Source of the DNA: Spirodela intermedia
Taxonomy: Eukaryota; Streptophyta; Magnoliopsida; Alismatales; Araceae
Length of the DNA stretch: 64,000 nt
NCBI GenBank assembly: GCA_902729315.2
Contig: LR746277.1
Location: 2,981,001-3,045,000, forward strand
Direction of reading: 5' to 3'
Part shown: positions 47,019-56,837 of the stretch, one piece after another
Layout of the letters: every line of letters starts with the position of its first letter
Numbering within the stretch: position 1 is the first letter of the stretch
The notes under the pieces: model-generated
Told to the model about the DNA's origin: nothing
What the model saw: only the letters and a program-made list of their open reading frames with translations
Database searches by the model: none
Made by a program: the position numbers and the translations under genes

Positions 47019-48249
47019 CCCTCTCCTTCTCTAGCCTCATCTCAGCCCGATCAGACTTCTCTCCTCTGCTCGCTTCTCTGGTCTATAATCGGCGAGGGTG
47101 GATAATAAACAAGATGCAGCGTATTTGTTCTGGGCGGAATGTAAGAGCGTAGACCAATAAGAAAAAAAATAGCTTGAAATTTTGTCCCTAGGAATAAAGC
47201 TAACTAAATTAAGGCTAAAGTTGCAGATAAACCAAAAAATTGTCAAAGAGATTTACTTAGAACTGGATAAATTTCTAGACATTGAAAACTGAATCGACTG
47301 AAGGCGAGTTGTTACACGTCGCAGTCACGTCAAAATAAACAAGCTTAAGGCGAAAACTTGGTGGGCGGGAAGTCGCCCATATATTTACACCTGACGCAGC
47401 ACGTGTCAACAAACTGCCCGGAGAAGTCAACGCTTCTTTGCTAACGGGACATATCTTCAAACAATAAAAAAATATCTACAAATTATATTCAGCAATAGAG
47501 TTCGTTAACTGCCCCAATGAAACGCTCTTAGGTGAAGACTATGGGCAATTATTGATGATTAAACATGCCTACTAATTATTTTCAATTTCCAACTTCTTTG
47601 CAGATGTGTGACAATGTTGCCCTAAATCCAATGATATTTGTAATTTTTCATGACAATATTTATGACAGTGACATAATATAAAAATATCGAGCTTGAGTCC
47701 TCGATCTGATCTTATAACCGAAAAGAATATAGTGATCATGTGCTATTTAATGACCCCAAACTGACCATGTTGTTTGAAACAGTGCGTTCTTAGACAATCA
47801 AATGATTGTTCAACAAGTAAATTATTCATCCCTCATAATATTTGGCCCTTTTATATTTTTAGAAAGGCCAATATTTTAAAAATATGCGTAGATCTAAACA
47901 TCATAAAACCTCCCAAATAAGGCCAATTTGTTGTCAGTGTTCATTAACTTGGAAAATTTTAATACCGTTGGACCAAGCAATGACTGGCTCAGCTCGAACT
48001 AAGCTATGTTCTAAAACTCAACTTGTTCAGTATTTAAAGACATGGAGATTTAAAAGAAGAAGCTGGCACAGGAGGCAATAGCTCATAGTATTAGATAATG
48101 ACCCATGAGGGACACAATATATTTGGACACCATGTTGCACCGATCGTGATGGGAAAAAAAGTCAAACAATTTTAAGCAGAGGACCAACGAAGTGAATGAG
48201 GACGACTTATCCCCTCTGTTTTCTTTCTGAAATGACGTTGCCAATGAAC
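47019..48249. other. Spacer of NLR unit 1
   Basis: AT-rich and noncoding. It is recognisably similar to the spacer of unit 2 (52513-54129), with blocks such as CAATAAGAAAAAAAATAGC and GATGGGAAAAAAAGTC, but carries many indels. Confidence 0.6.
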
Positions 48250-48580
48250 ACCTTCATTGCAGTTGAAGCCCTCCCCCCGTTGCCACCTCAGGTCCGCATC
48301 GAGGAATCAAGGGCGCGAAGATTTCCGCCCAATAAGCTGTGTTTCTCTCATCCCTCTCCCGGTTCGTCACTCTTTGCTCTCAGGTCCTCTTCGAGTCGGC
48401 GTCGTTCAGCGAGCCCAGCATGGGCCAAGGGTCTTCCTTCGGACAGGAATGGATGTATAGCAGTTGGTATCTGCCCGCCAAAGCTACCCGTATCTGTCAG
48501 TGGTTTCCATTCCACGGGAATCGATATAGAACGGGCTTCTCCCAAAATGTTGTCCGATGAGTTGCATCTCATTAATTATC
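48250..48580 (-). pseudogene. Coiled-coil (Rx-N) relic upstream of NLR unit 1
   Basis: Plus-strand text (CTCATCCCTCTCCCGGTTCG, then TCTTCGAGTCGGCGTCGTTC) matches the antisense of the coiled-coil region at about 52305-52380 (CTCACATCCCTCACCCAGTT, GCGTCGGCGTCCTTC). No frame is open across it. It is the remains of a further NLR N-terminus. Confidence 0.6.
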
Positions 48581-49847
48581 ACATGTAGTATTATTATTCT
48601 GATTTTTTGTGCTTGTATGTATATATTCTGAGTTGATTTCAGAATTTTTATCTTTCTATGATACCTAGACAATTTTATTGGGATACAACTCCCTTTTTTC
48701 ATAAAAAGAAATGATCATCCATTTTATCATTTAAGCGTCCAATGGATGGTCAGCAACGTCACCTCTCAAACATGATCTTGTTCGTGATGATGTTCAACAA
48801 GGTGCCCATGAACTGTGGATCTTCATGTTTAAGAATCTCTAGATAGTGGTGATCGGTAGTAGCGGTTGGAAGTATCGATGGGGGGAAGGACAACTGCTTT
48901 GTGAAACTCATGTAATGGTTGATCATGAAGCCTGAGAAGCAGGGCATCACCTTAGCTTCTAATACCAGTTGTTAATCTTCCAATCATACAAGTGTTTACT
49001 GATTGAAGGTGAACTCACCAAGGATACAAATCCTTTACTCCCAAAGGTACTGTCATATGAATAATTCTTCACCTCACTAAAAAAGTTTGAGTCCTGGTTC
49101 ATTCCAAGTACGTGTCGGTAACTAAACAAGAAAGATTGGCACTTGTCTGATTACATATTTTTACCAATCAATGTTGATTTCTTCTATTATCTGTTTGTTT
49201 TCTTGATCTAGTGTAGTTATAGTATTATATTTTAGTTTCTTGTCCATCTTCTAAGGTCAACTCTTCAAGAAATTTGAAACACATCTCCACATAAAAGGCT
49301 TGCATGACCAACCCTCGCGCACACACCAAAGAAAATCAACGTTTAAATTAGCATTTTTCTTAATGGAAATACCATTTTTTGTTTAGATTAATAGGAATAT
49401 TTATCCATTTTATTTCTTGAGTTCTCAGGATTTGTGATGAGATTTTCCTGAATGTAAAAATGAACTTCATGGTCAAAATGTGGAATTTTCTTATTTTTTG
49501 ATTTTCCAACAGTTCACGTAGCGTCGGTGGTGATTTACTGATATCGATCCATTGACCAATCTGCGCCTAATCACCTCTCCTCTCCCGTCGGCAGCACCCT
49601 TCGAGAGCCCCCTCGCGAGCTACCGCAGTCCGCGCTGGCCCGAGGAATTTTCAAGACTCGAGGTATGGGGGGTTATGAGCAGGAACATGCCACCATAATC
49701 TTGAGGGAAATGACCTGGGTGTTATGGTTACTTGCCGTACAAAGTGCATCCTTAGTGCCAGATTTTGGGTCAATCCTCTCCCTCCATTACTGGAGAGAAT
49801 TTCCATGATGTAGCTCATGAATTCAACTGAAGACGATTTTACAATGA
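48581..49847. other. Intergenic spacer between NLR units
   Basis: AT-rich and noncoding, except that about 49690-49847 is the 3' flank of the next NLR, also found at 62430-62607 (shared GATTTTGGGTCAATCCTCTC). A GC-rich patch near 49570-49640 holds no recognisable frame. Confidence 0.5.
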
Positions 49848-51110
49848 CTATAAAAGGGTGACCGAAGGTATGTGCCGGATTTTGGGCCAGTCCTCTCCCT
49901 CCTTTTGAGCTCTAGAACAGAATTCAGGGGGCATATAGCGGAGAGTGAGGTCCTTCAAATCAGTCATGTCTTGCAACCCTTCCGGAAGCATCACCAACTT
50001 TCTGCAGCGGCTGATCGTCAAGCTCCTCAGCCGGGACATGGCCCCAGCCTCAGCTACCCACCTCTCTAACTCAGCCAGCGAATTCAGAACGAGGCACTGA
50101 AGTTGGGAGAACCCGCCGGGAGAGCAGATCATCTCGTTTCCTGCGTAGGATCCGTGATCTAGATACAGATATATAAGTTCAGGGAGGTTCTCGAGCGTCG
50201 CGATTGAGTCTTGATCCAGCCTGGTGCCCCATAGTATGAGTTCGGTGAGATTTAGGGGCCATCGGGCGCCAGCAGATCTTGGTGGCTGTGGCCTTGCCAT
50301 TTCCCCCTTCAGGTATAAGAATTCAAGGGAAGAAAAGCTGGACGGTGTCCATAGATAGGGCGGGATCGACACGCCCTCCAACTTCAATTTCTTGAGGCGG
50401 GACAGATTCGATAGCGAAGACAACAGCGCGCGATGATGACAGCCTTGGATGCCAGTTAGTCCCAGCTCCCGAAGACTGGTAAGGGTCCCTAGGCAGCTAT
50501 CTATCCAGCTCCCGGCCCGGACGAACATGAGCACCTGCAGGTTTCTTAACCCTGCCTCGACCATCTCCGGCTCCAATTCATCGGGAACGTGGACGTGACG
50601 TAAGGCATCAATCTTCCACACAGCTCTTGGCATCGTTTTGATCGACGTCCCCAACACGTCCAAGGACTGTAAATGACGAAGTTTTCCAACTGAAGACGGA
50701 AGACTCCTTAACCTTGTTCCTCTCAATCCCAAGAATCGAAGATGGATCAGGTCTCCAACTTGTTTTGGTAGTACGGCGAGTGGTGCCTCTTCCAGATCGA
50801 TGACTCTGAGCAGTTTCAGTGCCCCAGTGGGGAATCTTATAACCTTCCTCTGTTGAACATTGAACCACAACAAGGTGCGCACTCTTGGGGAGTGTTTCAC
50901 ATGGGAGACGTAGTCCTCCGCTACCCCATTAAGGGAAAGGCACCGCAAGGAGGAATCCAGTCGAGAGGCGTCTCGGTCGTCTGGGATCTGGCGGCAGACA
51001 AGGAAGCCCACCTCCTTAGCTTCTGCAATGGCAAAATCGTGAAGCAGATCATGAATCCGGCAAACTTTGTCGACCTTCTGCCATGGGGCTGTCGTATTCA
51101 TTTTGCACAA
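49848..51110 (-). CDS. LRR half of a frameshifted CNL disease-resistance gene (NLR unit 2)
   Basis: A 420-codon open frame encoding the MHD-type motif (CRIHDLLHDFAIAEA) and an LRR domain with about a dozen repeats (LRVIDLEEAPLAVLPKQVG, LIHLRFLGLRGTRLRSLPSS, LQSLDVLGTSIKTMP, LTSLRELGLTGI, LKKLKLEGVSIPPYLW). It ends EDWPKIRHIPSVTLL. It overlaps the CC-NB-ARC frame by 62 nt in a different phase. Relative to the NLR at 63.8 kb, 11 nt are missing between CCCATG and TGCCGGAT, and this is what splits the gene. One repaired indel would give about 900 residues, normal for a CNL. The first codons (MCKMNTTAP) are not a family start, so this half is not an independent gene. Confidence 0.85.
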   Translation of the reverse strand: MCKMNTTAPWQKVDKVCRIHDLLHDFAIAEAKEVGFLVCRQIPDDRDASRLDSSLRCLSLNGVAEDYVSHVKHSPRVRTLLWFNVQQRKVIRFPTGALKLLRVIDLEEAPLAVLPKQVGDLIHLRFLGLRGTRLRSLPSSVGKLRHLQSLDVLGTSIKTMPRAVWKIDALRHVHVPDELEPEMVEAGLRNLQVLMFVRAGSWIDSCLGTLTSLRELGLTGIQGCHHRALLSSLSNLSRLKKLKLEGVSIPPYLWTPSSFSSLEFLYLKGEMARPQPPRSAGARWPLNLTELILWGTRLDQDSIATLENLPELIYLYLDHGSYAGNEMICSPGGFSQLQCLVLNSLAELERWVAEAGAMSRLRSLTISRCRKLVMLPEGLQDMTDLKDLTLRYMPPEFCSRAQKEGEDWPKIRHIPSVTLL

Positions 51111-52512
51111 TTGTCACCATGCACCTTCGGACGAGCTCCTGAAAGTGACCCTCTGCAGATTCTTCGAGTGTTTCTCCTGCTCTGTGCTCGACGAAGCCCT
51201 CCGCGACCCACAATCTGATCAACTTCTTGACTCCGATTTTGAAGTCCTGTGGAAAAGAACTGAAATAAAGGAAACACCACTTCAACTGATGGGGCAAATC
51301 TTCGTAGCTCAGCGCCAGTATATCCAGGCACAGACGGCCTTCTTTGATGTTTTCCCAGACGATGGTCTCCGCGAGCCTCCTCCACTCCCGTAGTGACGGA
51401 CCTTTCGTCGACAGCAAACCGCTGAGCACTACCAGCGCCAGAGGCAGGCCTCCGCATTTCTTTGCGATCTGTTTCCCGACTTCCCCCAACGGTTCTGAAC
51501 AGACTGCTTCGATATCCTCCTGATTCGGGAATGCCTTCTTGGAGAGGAGCTGCCAGCTCTCCTCCTCGGTTAAAGACCGCAGCTCGCAGGGAGGGATAGA
51601 TGGGTCCGCAGCTCTGGCAACGTCGATGGAGCGAGTGGTGATCAGCACCCGGCTTCCATTCTCGGCATCTGGGAGATGCGGACTGAGGATTCTCCAGATC
51701 TCCGTGTCCCAGACGTCGTCCATGACGATCAAGTATTTCTTCCCCTGGATGGTCTGGTAAAGAATCTCCTCAAGCCTGGCCCTCGTCATTCTCTCGAGTT
51801 CCTTTTCTCTGAGCTCCGTGGCTTGCCGAATGAGATCCACAACGTAGTACTGCTGGGAGACGTCGATCCATACCGAGTGACTGAACTTCCCTCTTGCTTC
51901 CTTGAAGATTCTTTTAGCAAGAGTGGTCTTCCCGAGGCCGCCCATTCCCACAATGGAGATCGCCGACTGCTTTTTCCTGCTATCGTCTAACAGATACTCC
52001 AAGATTTTGTTCTTCTCCTGGTTCATGCCTACCATGTCAGCATCTGTCGCATGGACAACGATACGCCTCCGTTCGTGGACTCTCTCGTCGGGCTGTCTCC
52101 TCGGCTCTTCGCCCAGGTTCTGGATTCCGTAAGTGTTTCTTCGTTCTTTCATTGCGCAGATTTTGGCCTTTACGGTCTCGATCTCCTTACCGAATTTGTG
52201 GAGTACGATGAGGTCGCTGGGGAGAGGAACGCAACACGCAGTGTTCCGTCGTCGCCTCCGCTGTGCATCGAGAACGAAGGACTCGACGAGGTCATCCGCC
52301 CGACAAGCGATTTCCCTCACATCCCTCACCCAGTTCTTCACCCTCTCGTCCCCCTTGCTCCTCGCGTCGGCGTCCTTCAGGAAACACTCCATCGCCCGGA
52401 GCTCGTCCATGACCCACTCCACCTGATCCTTCACTTCGTACACGAAGACCGCTTTCTCGATGAGCAAGTCGCTGACCCGTTGCACGACATAGCTCAGAAC
52501 CGCTGTGGCCAT
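51049..52512 (-). CDS. CC-NB-ARC half of a frameshifted CNL disease-resistance gene (NLR unit 2)
   Basis: Intracellular immune receptor of the RPM1/RPP13-like CNL class; the NB-ARC switch binds ADP/ATP. The 487-codon frame has an Rx-N coiled coil (1-130, with VEWVMDELRAMECFLKDAD and RADDLVESFV in the EDVID position) and the P-loop GMGGLGKTT (189-197). Kinase 2 is LIVMDDVW (261-268), RNBS-B SRVLITTR (287-294), GLPL CGGLPLAL (353-360), RNBS-D CFLYFSSFPQDF (413-424). The winged helix ends in RLWVAEGF. All motifs are intact. The frame then runs into RQSLPDS and a stop because of an 11-nt deletion just before the MHD region. The product, if made, would be an LRR-less CC-NB-ARC protein. It is the most complete NLR here and the reference for the other copies. 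Confidence 0.88.
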   Translation of the reverse strand: MATAVLSYVVQRVSDLLIEKAVFVYEVKDQVEWVMDELRAMECFLKDADARSKGDERVKNWVRDVREIACRADDLVESFVLDAQRRRRRNTACCVPLPSDLIVLHKFGKEIETVKAKICAMKERRNTYGIQNLGEEPRRQPDERVHERRRIVVHATDADMVGMNQEKNKILEYLLDDSRKKQSAISIVGMGGLGKTTLAKRIFKEARGKFSHSVWIDVSQQYYVVDLIRQATELREKELERMTRARLEEILYQTIQGKKYLIVMDDVWDTEIWRILSPHLPDAENGSRVLITTRSIDVARAADPSIPPCELRSLTEEESWQLLSKKAFPNQEDIEAVCSEPLGEVGKQIAKKCGGLPLALVVLSGLLSTKGPSLREWRRLAETIVWENIKEGRLCLDILALSYEDLPHQLKWCFLYFSSFPQDFKIGVKKLIRLWVAEGFVEHRAGETLEESAEGHFQELVRRCMVTIVQNEYDSPMAEGRQSLPDS

Positions 52513-54129
52513 CCCTCTCCTTCTCTCGCCTCCTCTCAGCCAGATCTGGAGCGCTTAGCCGATCAGAGTTCTCACCTCTGCTCTGGTTCACTAAGATCCG
52601 AGGCAACATAAAAACAAGATGCTTTGTATTTGATCGGCGAAAGAATTGACCTGGTCGATTCGATTCGTTGGGCTTATTCAGAGCGTACAACAACAATAAA
52701 AAATTGGCCTTGAATTTTTGTCATTAGGAATAAAGCTTGATTAAATTAAGACTAAAGTTGAAGATAAACAAAAAATTTATGATGAAAAATGATTTATTGA
52801 ACCCATTAATTTAAGAAATAAATTTTCAGACATTGAAAAGGGATTGACTCAAAAATAGATACATGACATCCTCAATCGAACGCTCAAAAATAGATGACAA
52901 AATTATAACAAAATCTTTCAAAATAATATGCACCAAGAGAACTCATTAACTGTCCCAATCAAACGCTCATATGTGAGGACTATGGGCAATATTGATGATT
53001 AGACATGCGAAGCCATTATCAACCACGTGCAGCCTGTTCTTTGCAAATGTATGACATTGTTGCCTGTTCTTTGAAAATTATTTATAATATTCGGGAATTT
53101 TTATGTTATTGACATAATATTAAAATATTGAACTCGAGTCGTTATTTTCATAATGATTTTTAATCGTAAAAAAATGGTGAACCTGGGAGATTCAATGGCC
53201 CCAGCCTGAGCATGCAGCTTGAAACACTACTCAATTAGACAACTAAATTGATTGGTAAACAAGCAAAACTATTTTTTTACTAGTAAGGCCTAACGAATTT
53301 GGCACTGAGATATTTTCAAGAAGACCAATGTTTTAATAAGATTATTAACTGTAAACAGCATCAAACCTTCAATTTTATGGCCAATTTCTTGTGATTCATC
53401 GTTAAACTAGAAAGGTTTTACACAGGTGCTCTAGCTCTAACTAAATCTGGCCCAAGACAGCCAGTTTCTGTCCTATGCAAAACAACCTTTACATCAGAGT
53501 GCTTTAAGCTGTTTAGTACTTCTGTTCAATTTCAACAAAATTTCCAAGCTCTCGCCTGCGTGATTTCCTGATTCAGGTGGGATCATATTGGTCTAGCCAT
53601 CTTGATTCTCTTTGATATTGCACTTGTCAATGCAACATCAAAGATAATCGAGAATTAGCTGAAGATTATGTTTTATTTCGTAACAATTGAAAGGAATTTG
53701 TTTAAACGCTTATCATATCACCTCATCTAAGATTTTAAAATCGGCAAGCACATGGACATGACTATAATTGAGTAACAACTAGATGACATGGTTTCGTAGT
53801 ACCCAATGGTTGACCTTTTCTAAAGCGAATTTATATAGCGGTTGTGACCGAGCAATGACTAGTTCAACTCGATCTGAGCCACGAACTCCGATCTCAACTT
53901 GTCCCATATTTAATGGCATGGAGAGAAAAGAAAAAGATGACACAGCATTCAATAGCGTATAGTAGTGGATAATGACGCTTGAAGGACAAAATAGGTATGG
54001 ACGTTATGTTACATCGACAGTGATGGTAGAAAAAATCAAACTTTAAAAGCATAGCACCAACTAAATGAATGGACAACTAGCTTCTCTGTTTTTTTTCTGA
54101 AATTGCATCGCCAACAAACAACTAGCCCT
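52513..54129. other. Promoter side and spacer of NLR unit 2
   Basis: Upstream of the NLR start. The first 100 bp are GC-rich 5' UTR-like DNA and the rest is AT-rich. No gene is seen. It is similar in order to 47019-48249. Confidence 0.55.
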
Positions 54130-54420
54130 TACCCCGCAGCCACCTCTAGTCCGCATCGAGGATCAGGGACTCGAGGGTGTCCTCTCTCCGCCCAATAAGC
54201 GATGCCTCTCGCATCCCTCACCCAGTCTTGGTTCTTTCCTCCCATGTCCTCTTCGATTCATCGCGTTTCTCGAGCACTGCATCACCTAGAGATCCTCCTT
54301 CGGACAGGAAGGTGTCTTCTTCGACGGGGAGGTCGCCGATCCGTTTCCCTCTCCTTTGTTCGCCTCCTCTCAGCCAGATCTGGAATCCTTAGCTGATCAG
54401 ACTTCTCTAATCTGCTCCTC
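54130..54420 (-). pseudogene. Coiled-coil (Rx-N) relic upstream of NLR unit 2
   Basis: Antisense text follows the NLR 5' end closely: GCATCGAGGATCAGGGACTC, CGCCCAATAAGCGATGCC, GCATCCCTCACCCAG, then CCTCCTCTCAGCCAGATCTG and CTGATCAGACTTCTC, compared with 52263-52570. An internal segment is missing and no frame survives. It equals the relic at 48250-48580 in unit 1. Confidence 0.75.
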
Positions 54421-55377
54421 CAAGCACCGTCAGCAGGAAACATTCAGCTTTCGGGAGAAGACAGGGCCAAAGGGGCTTTAACCCAGCCAAAACCACCCGT
54501 TACTGTGGTATCGTTCCCATTGCCCCTTACCCATTGCCAAAACTAACCGTTACTGTCGATAGTCCATCCATCCCAAAGGTTACTAAATGGGCTTCATGGT
54601 AGGAAATCATGAATTACAAATGAGTTTCACACTAAGAATTTCAAACACCTTCTAAATAAAAGTATTAAATGGGTATAGATTGAACTTTGGTTTCAAAGGA
54701 GAATGGACTTCTTCCAACAGCTTGTCAAAAAAGTTGTCTCATGAACTTTCAAATGGGCTACACACTAAGATTAGATTTCAAATAGCTTTAAGTCATAGTA
54801 TATGCAGCTTTAATGTTGAACTCCACATTTTGTAACCATCCTTAAAGTACTTGGGGCTCTAAAAGACATCAATATTCACTGTTTTAAAGGATAATACTAC
54901 ATTCTTATTGGTAAAAATAAATGTGGTTATTTTATAAAATATTTGAAACTACAACGTTCTAGTTAATAGTAATGCTTGCTCAAGATGTATAACAATAATA
55001 TATGACATTTGAACTAATTAGTACCTATGTAAACTTATTTTTGAATTTCATATCTAGTTTAATTATTTTTTCACTAGGAGTACGTATGTATTTTTCGAAA
55101 AATGAGAAAGATATACTTTTATGCATAATTAACTCAATTAATTTTGACTAAGCCTAATGGAGTGATGAAATATTAAAAGGTTAGTATATATGAATGTAAA
55201 TGACCGAGTGACATAATGAGAAACGAATTCTTAATTTAACAAATCTATGGGACCTTTAGATAATTGCTGTAGAATAGAAATACTCTAACACATAGGTCCC
55301 ACATCATCTTTGCTGCCACACAATTCATCTCCTAGCCATCAATTGTTATGATGTAGGTGGTCTGCTTTTCAGTCATG
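54421..55377. other. AT-rich spacer, no gene
   Basis: No coding or repeat family recognised. Confidence 0.5.
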
Positions 55378-55830
55378 TTATGCTGAACGTGTAATCGGAA
55401 TCAGGTTAACGGGGTTAACCAGCACAGGTACCGATCTCATTTCCTGGCACAACCTCAAGGACCGAAGATGGAATTGGATCGGTGGAGACGTCTTCATTGC
55501 GCCCTCTTCCCTGTCTGACCGAAGGACGATACGGAGAGCGGGGAGCTGTAGGCGCTGCGGTCTGAATAAGAGCGGATACCAGCAAAGAGAAGGCCCACCT
55601 ACGGCAGGCTTCCCGCATAGCTGGCCGCTGGCCCCGTGGGCCTCGTCCCGGTTAAATGCTCCTCCCGGGCATCCCAACGATCGCGCGGCGGCGCCGGTGA
55701 GCAGCGCAGGCTGACAGCTGCCGATCCCGGCCCACTCGTCACCCGATCCGTATAAATCGCGATTGGCTGGGGACCGAGTGAAGCGAGTCTTAGTTGGAAG
55801 TTCGTTGTAATGGGACTGGATATTGGACAA
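55378..55830 (-). other. GC-rich island with a 150-codon open frame of unknown origin
   Basis: A sharply GC-rich block in AT-rich surroundings. The minus strand is open for 150 codons (MSNIQSHYNELPTKTRF to VNPVNLIPITRSA), Gly/Ala/Ser/Arg-rich, with no domain I recognise. Its composition and Arg-rich frames are compatible with an inserted piece of mitochondrial DNA or another foreign fragment. I cannot name a source, and the frame may be fortuitous. Confidence 0.35.
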
Positions 55831-56837
55831 GCATTCTAAGGTTTATCCCATCAGCGAAGAAGCTGCAAGGCTGAAAGTTATTTAACTTGAGTTTATTGAA
55901 TGAATGCCTGGTGCTCTCAGAGAGTCAACTCGACCCCAAAGCTCAAAGGCAGGGTAATGCAGAGGAAAATGATCGAACAATTTTATCCATTTTGTGATCA
56001 GACCGCAAAGCAACATTCTCTTGAGCTTTGTATTTCCCTTCGAATATTTACTCTATCGGAACTTTTTGTCTACCTTTTTTTCTCTCGAGTTTATGCATTT
56101 AATGTGAGCTTTTGTTTGATCGAATTGTGGGACGGCCGTGCAACATCTGTTGAGTCCCTCCCCACCACGAGGTCATCTACCGTGTGCACAGACGTTATCA
56201 TGACACAAGCGGAGAAGGAGACGCAGTCAAAAGCTTGGCGCCACACCAGCTGCCCGATCTGCCACGATGAAACCCTGCAGATTTCCACGGAAAATCCAAA
56301 GAGTTTAATCAATGTTTGCAAGGAAACTCTGCCACAATGTGGGCAACGAGTTTAATCAATAATTATTGCCAGCAAGTGGGACGCAGGGTTGTCACTGGGC
56401 TCTCTCTATCACGTGTGGACTGTTCGAACCAAGGAGTGGTCTAGTGTGGTTCGAAGGAAATGGGCTGTTTGGGCCAGGCGACTAGGGTCCACGGATTAAT
56501 TGAATAATTAATAACTAAAAGTGGGACGTGGAAATGGTGGCGCGAATTAAGGCTGAGTTTCTGAGAGCGTCCCACGTGATGGGGAGAGCCACCAAACCCG
56601 ACCACGTGATGGTCGCGCCACCATTTCCACGTCCCACGTGCCGGGCGGCTAGGATCCACGGATTATTCATTACTCGAACTTATTTTGGATCTTTTGAGGC
56701 CTTAGAGTAACAGTTAGGTTCATCAGAAAAATGTTTGTGAATATTGAAACATATTCTTTTGAGGCCTCAGTAGATGAAGGATAGTTGGTTTATTAGAGGA
56801 ATTTGTTTGAGAATAAATATCACTTAGCAGTTGGGTT
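55831..56837. other. Spacer containing a hairpin and G-boxes
   Basis: No gene is recognised. A plus frame of 151 codons (55900-56355) has no family features. The notable content is the inverted repeat at 56521-56637 and four CACGTG boxes (56410, 56573, 56603, 56635). Confidence 0.5.
56521..56637. repeat. Perfect 24-bp inverted repeat, 69-nt loop
   Basis: The left arm (56521-56544, begins GTGGGACGTGG) and right arm (56614-56637, ends CCACGTCCCAC) are exact reverse complements. Outside the arms, a direct repeat reads CTAGGGTCCACGGATTA (about 56483) and CTAGGATCCACGGATTA (about 56648). Two CACGTG palindromes lie in the loop and one overlaps the right arm's edge. Confidence 0.85.

Larger units (their letters stand above)
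45420..48590. repeat. Tandem NLR duplication unit 1
   Basis: NLR piece, then the right flank (AAGCTAACTAAATTAAGGC near 47205), then a coiled-coil relic at 48.25-48.58 kb. The same order recurs in unit 2 at about 51085-54430, with the offset drifting from about 5.5 to 5.9 kb. Confidence 0.75.
51085..54430. repeat. Tandem NLR duplication unit 2
   Basis: Counterpart of 45420-48590: NB-ARC/CC part, spacer with AATAAAGCTTGATTAAATTA near 52730, and terminal coiled-coil relic at 54130-54420. The LRR half (49848-51084) lies outside the part shared with unit 1. Confidence 0.75.

Noticed and set aside
51049-51110. Programmed ribosomal frameshift joining the two halves of NLR unit 2
   Set aside because: No slippery heptamer is visible in the 62-nt overlap. 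The paralogue shows an 11-nt difference, so a deletion explains it simply.
52051-52611. 186-codon plus-strand frame over the NLR N-terminus
   Set aside because: Antisense shadow of the coiled-coil coding region; no conserved motif.
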